64,000 nucleotides of DNA from Leptodactylus fallax (Eukaryota; Chordata; Amphibia; Anura; Leptodactylidae): the NCBI GenBank assembly GCA_947044405.1, contig CAMRHE010000017.1, positions 11,066,001 to 11,130,000 on the forward strand, given 5' to 3'. Of this stretch, positions 58,922 to 64,000 are shown in pieces. The translations under genes and the position numbers were made by a program. Positions within the stretch are counted from its first letter, which is position 1; the number at the start of each line of letters is the position of its first letter. A model generated the notes under the pieces. The model was not told where the DNA came from and ran no database searches. It saw nothing but the letters and a program-made list of their open reading frames with translations.

Positions 58922-59220
58922 AAGGTGGTCATACACATGGCTTGTCCATCTAATGAGTATGGGGGTGTTCCAAATTTTTCCAACAGGTTATTTTGGACAT
59001 GCTGAATTGTGGATCTCGGCCATTTCAACATAACCACTGGTGGTCGCTTACCTACCATAAGATGAACACCATCAAATTCAACATGACCCTTCTTTCTAAA
59101 GACATAGTCGGGATAAAGAAGGGTCAGACATGTTGAATTGCTCGCTGGAGGAAAGTGGCTTCCCTGATGTGACCACGGCATCTAAGAGGTTGATTTACTT
59201 TTAGTTTCATTGGGCACGAC
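58922..59220. mobile_element. 'GGTCATACACATGG' MITE
   Basis: GGTGGTCATACACATGGCTTG at the left and a decayed CATTGGGCACGACC at the right. Internal ATTTTGGACATGCTGAATTG resembles the inverted form of CAGACATGTTGAATTGC. Confidence 0.55.
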
Positions 59221-60085
59221 CAAATGGTTCCCATGTGGTGAAATTGTGGCAGCCATTCAGTTTGCATGGCATGGCATCCCATCCGGCTTGCCAGTGCCAT
59301 GCTACTATAGAGTCTTGACAGGGCTCTAAAGCAACATAGCCAATTTCCCAGAAGAATAACTCAGTGTAAGTGAGAAATATAATTAGTTCTACAAAAAACA
59401 AATCATCATATGGCTAGGTCAGCATATAAAAAAAAAAAAAAAAAAAAAATTGAAAACATAAAAAATGAAAATTGGCTTGGTCCTGAAAGAGTTTATATAA
59501 AAAAAAAAAAATCCAATAAACTGAAAAAAACAAAACAAAACAAAAAAACAAAAAAACACACAAGTCCATCCATACAAGTTCAACCTGTCTCGGATCAAAG
59601 GCAAGTTTTATAATTAGATATATAATTTTATCATTATTCTTGCTGCTTTTTGACTGTCCAGGTATTACCACAGAATTAATGCACACGATCACATCAATAT
59701 GCTCAGAAAGTATTTCAAAAAGGTATGAAAAAAAACTTAATTTGACACATTTGGCAAGCCAAGTATCCGTATGCTTTATGCACAAAATCTAATGTTATTA
59801 ACATTACTACTACTTGCAAATTATGGCGGTAAGCACATCCCGATCGATATAATCTGGTAGTATAATAAGGCCATTATAATTCGTTGCAAATTAGCTTTAC
59901 TGTTTATACAGTATGGATAATATTTTACGGCTTTCATCCAAAAAGGTGAGACCACGATAAACTAGATCTATACACATTATTATATATTACGAAGATGTTG
60001 CATTAACACATTCTACATACACTGAATAAAAAAAGTATTATAACCGTTCTATAGGCTGCCAATATAAAAAAGTGTAAAAATACCT
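59221..60085. other. No gene; A-rich low-complexity patches
   Basis: A runs at 59428-59449 and about 59500-59511, and an (ACAAA)n patch at 59525-59560. These create lysine- and phenylalanine-rich open frames that are artefacts. Confidence 0.6.
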
Positions 60086-60090
60086 TTGAG

Positions 60091-60338
60091 ACTGGGTTCA
60101 CATCAGTGCTCGATGACCGTTCAGGGATTCCGTCCCCATTCTGCTTGAAAAATGCGGAGAGAAAAGTCCAGCCAGCAGGACTTTTCTCTCCACATTTTTT
60201 GGGTCGGAAACCTGGCGAACCCCATTATAGTCTATGGGGTCCGGGGGTAATCGCTTTTTAAGAGGATTGGGTTTGCGTTTTTCATGTCCCCAAGCGGACC
60301 AGAAGAACGGAAGCCCCAACACAGGTGTGAACCTAGCA
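60091..60338. mobile_element. 'GGTTCACATC' MITE
   Basis: ACTGGGTTCACATCAGTG at the left and ACACAGGTGTGAACCTAGC at the right. The interior has TGCGGAGAGAAAAGTCC with inverted GGACTTTTCTCTCCACA, then CCCATTATAGTCTATGGGG. Confidence 0.82.
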
Positions 60339-60340
60339 TA

Positions 60341-61900
60341 AGACATTAAATATTGATCCGACTGATTCGATATTGGAAATATTGTATCGTGGAGCTCCAA
60401 GAATTTACTACATTGAGGCTTGACCCCAAATCACTCCATACATGCTACATAAGGGCCAATCCAAATGTACAGCTCCTAGTTACTAGCTCAGGGCTGTAGA
60501 AAGGTATTTTTCAGTACAAGTTTTCATAAATAGGGTTTCCTAGAACCTGGTCAGAAGTTCTGGAGAAGACAGTAAGCAAGGGCAAGATCAGCGTCATGCA
60601 CGTCAAGTTGAGGCCCTACATAGCTACTCTACATATTTGGTCAAAAAGACTTTGATACGTCTATGGATTCCCATACCCCAACTTCACAAATGAGAAGGTA
60701 ACCAAGAATGGATCGTCCACTTCCTAATGCTGTATGTATTCTGGGGTAGATGGTGGGAACAAATTTTCTATATTGAGCCTCTTGAATTCATAAAACCCAA
60801 CCATAATGTAAAGAAAAGGATAAGATTTGTCCACCATATTTAAGAAAAAAATAACCATTGAAATATTAGGTCTCATATTTCTTCCCAGATCTTCCTGCAA
60901 ATCATCTTTAGCAGGTTATACCAAGATAAGTTTCTACGTTCTATCAATATAGACTCAAGCTACGAGACCAATAAATTTCCTACAATGTACATCACTCCAG
61001 CTCCTCGGTATTAATTCACCAGCTCACTAATAATACTCTGTTCTGTTTCCCGGAGAGGTTCTTCATAAATCTCTACAATAAATTCAGAGTGGCTTCTGCC
61101 ATTTGTGATTTGTTTAGAATATGGTGAGTGAAGAAAACAGGAAGTTGGTAGGGTCGCCTTATTTGTGTGCATATGCAAGACCAGTTGTCCGCCATGGCAC
61201 TTGATGGATATACTATAAGCCTCTATTTGGCAGACAGTTTTTTAATGGAATATCAATGACACAGTTCTGTAGACTTATAAAGCTTTTAAATAGAAGGACA
61301 GTAAATCAAAGCTCTGTTGTCCTTGTTTAGAGCGGAACCGTGTCCGGCACTTCCATCACTTTATACATCGGATAAGTCTACTCTTAGTGGACAGATGGGT
61401 GAAATATGGCATTAAATGGCATACAGGCTACTTTAATGCTATACGTGATAAGAAACTATCATTGTCTGGACCTTTACCAGTTGCACACAAGTCCAGCCAG
61501 GGTAGTAACTATAGTAGTAACCATCCGGCCCTGGTGCCAAAGAGGGCCCAAAGATCCATCTACCACATAAGAAGATGATAGGTGGACTGCGATTTTACAT
61601 TTAGACACAGCAACTTCATGCAACGCCATCAATGTGACATTTCTAGTGATGATGCATCTTGCATATGGGTTATCATTCAGGTAATATACAAGCATTACTG
61701 GCACAACAGACTTATCTCCTGTTCCCTTGCCTATGAAGTTTAATGCAAGTTACTGCCACGACTGTGGAAACCCAGCAGTGAGTAGACATATAGACTGTTC
61801 ACTTAAAGGCTCATCTTTGCAACACTTTTAGTTTTCTGTTCTATAAAACACAAGATATGAATAAACTATGCACAATACCTTGACTAAAACTTTCCTATCT
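60341..61900. other. No gene recognised
   Basis: No transposon ends found by eye. 61020-61380 is A+T-rich and non-repetitive. Its closeness to the exon makes splicing or enhancer elements possible, but nothing specific is visible. Confidence 0.4.
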
Positions 61901-61904
61901 TTCC

Positions 61905-62300
61905 ATGTATACAGCTCCTATTCAGACCTATGTGTCTCCGTGGTTACAGACTGCAAATAAACCCTGTGTAGTCCGATACCGTAACTGTATTGTAATCCAA
62001 CTGTTTCAACTTCTTGGTAACCAAGTGTGCAAAAGCAAGAAGTAATGAACAAATGAAAGGAAGTATGTCTGCAGGACAGGACTACACAGGACTATTTTGG
62101 AGTCTGTTACCATGGCAACACACAGATCTGCTTAGAATCTGCATATACTTTGTGTAGTCTGACCTGCAGCCATCTCTCTCTTCCTTCTTGTTAACCAATG
62201 ATAACATAAGAGGGAAAGTAATGCATGACTGCAGGATCAGACTACACACAGGGTTTGATTGTAGTCTGTAGTCATGGATAACTATAGCATTCCATAGGAG

Positions 62301-62340
<40 letters not shown>

Positions 62341-62480
62341 AGGTAGATTTTTTATTATCATGGCTATTTGTAGACAATAAAAGTAAAATGGAGAGGAGTA
62401 TGACTGAAGGCTCAGACTACATAGGGTTTGTAGTCTGTAACTAGAGACACATAGGTCTGCACAGGAACTGTATACACAAG
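61905..62480. repeat. Cluster of inverted 'GTAGTCTGTAACCA' arms
   Basis: One forward arm (TGTATACAGCTCC, CCTATGTGTCTCCGTGGTTAC, AGACTGCAAATAAACCCTGTG, TAGTCC; 61907-61974) is followed by three arms in reverse orientation at 62070-62148, 62229-62303 and 62405-62478. The middle ones end in truncated forward pieces, so at least two fold-back copies have been joined. The same arm occurs once at 17895. Confidence 0.75.
62302..62341. repeat. (CA)n microsatellite
   Basis: About 16 CA units, then AAACACACAGG. It lies at the outer end of a fold-back arm. Confidence 0.95.
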
Positions 62481-62481
62481 A

Positions 62482-63076
<595 letters not shown>

Positions 63077-63499
63077 AGTAATGGGGGAGGAATTCTTGAG
63101 TGAAGCTAATTATTTTTCACAATTTTCTTTGTATCAGCTGTGATAAGATGTTATGAATTTTCTTCACTTAAGATTATAGTAATTTAGTAAATTTCTTTAT
63201 AACCCGACCATTAGTACAGACCACACCTCTAAAAGGACCATTTAAATTATATCATCACCATCATCATCATCGTCGTGACCCCATTAATAAATATCCCCTT
63301 CATCAGCAGAGTGCTAGCAGGGTGCCTCCACCTTAATAGTGGCAGAGCCTCCTTCTCTTCACATAAAATGCCTGCAGCCGCCACAAAGGGGCGCTAATAT
63401 TCCCAATGTAGTCAATGGGAGCAATATTAATACATCTAAACATGATCTCCCAGCAGCCTTTGTGGATGACTTGCCCACTCTGCAGGGAATTTTTTTTTC

Positions 63500-63835
63500 T
63501 CACATTCACAAATCAATTTTTGAAATATTATAAAAACAAAAGTAAACAGTAAACATCGGAGACGCCGCTCCCCAACAAAAACCAAACCAAGAAAATACTA
63601 AAACACAAAAGAGGAGGGGGAAGAGAAGGTAAAGGGAAGAAGGAGGTAAGGGGGATACAAGGGAAACTCGAGTAGTGCCCCAAATTATATACTGAAGAAA
63701 AAAGGCGCTAGCGTCTATCAAGTAGTGGTAACAGGGGGCAGACCAATACCCAGGACCCAATATAAGGTCTAGGAAATTTTTGTTTATTTGGGGATACTCC
63801 GAACAATTGAAAAAAGAAGAAAAAAAAAGTTTAGT
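63500..63835 (-). mobile_element. Possible LINE 3' region, minus strand
   Basis: Read on the minus strand, a pyrimidine-rich stretch (CCTTCTTCCCTTTACC, CTCTTCCCCCTCCTC) leads to TTTTGTGTTTTAG and GTTTACTTTTGTTTTTATAAT. This composition is typical of L1/Tx1-like LINE tails, but there is no reverse transcriptase sequence to support it. Confidence 0.3.
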
Positions 63836-64000
63836 TTAGACATTATATATACAATGCATAAATATGCAACATACGCTGGTTCCCGTACAATAGTTCAATG
63901 TAAAATTGTCTTTTAGAAGAGGAAAACTGGAGCAAATGGAGCCTTTAATTACAATATATCAGGCAGAAAGAATCACTGGAACATTATAGTTCACTAAAAG

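Overview
The window is vertebrate nuclear DNA, almost certainly from an anuran amphibian. It is A+T-rich, has no operon-like gene packing, and is filled with short non-autonomous DNA transposons, minisatellites, homopolymer runs and decayed SINE/LINE pieces of the kinds common in frogs and toads. The only convincing protein-coding sequence is one 117-bp internal exon on the minus strand at 62938-63054. It has a T-rich acceptor tract, an AG acceptor and a GTGAGT donor, and it encodes 38 residues that match the segment of MAGI-1 (membrane-associated guanylate kinase with inverted domains) lying between the N-terminal PDZ domain and the guanylate-kinase-like domain.

If that is right, 1-62937 is the beginning of the large MAGI1 intron downstream of this exon (transcription runs right to left), and 63055-64000 is the end of the upstream intron. 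No second MAGI1 exon was recognised. The longest open frames, including a 400-codon one near 48.4-49.6 kb, are shadows of tandem repeats.

Layout: 1-910 is a 24-bp-based minisatellite. From 1.5 to 16.6 kb there is a run of MITEs (TTAA-bounded elements, two hAT-type elements with perfect 8-bp target duplications, and 'GGTTCACA' elements), interrupted at 9.5-10.95 kb by non-repetitive sequence. At 17.9-18.4 kb lies a Tc1/mariner transposase relic. From 19 to 45 kb there are scattered MITEs, SINE-like pieces and hairpin elements separated by unique sequence; 45.1-46.2 kb is a richer non-repetitive block. At 48.46-49.85 kb an apparent hAT-type element carries a roughly 30-copy, 31-bp minisatellite with higher-order structure. 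At 50.53-51.8 kb a deleted Tc1-type element borders a ~63-bp tandem array. A 456-bp polypurine tract sits at 57.77-58.22 kb, and a cluster of inverted repeat arms at 61.9-62.48 kb precedes the exon.

Apart from the exon, the content is transposon and satellite biology inside an intron. I found no coherent new multi-gene system. The most informative structures are the higher-order minisatellite inside a transposon, the many elements with different interiors that share AGGGGTTRTCC-type ends next to TTAA, and a few non-repetitive islands that could be regulatory.
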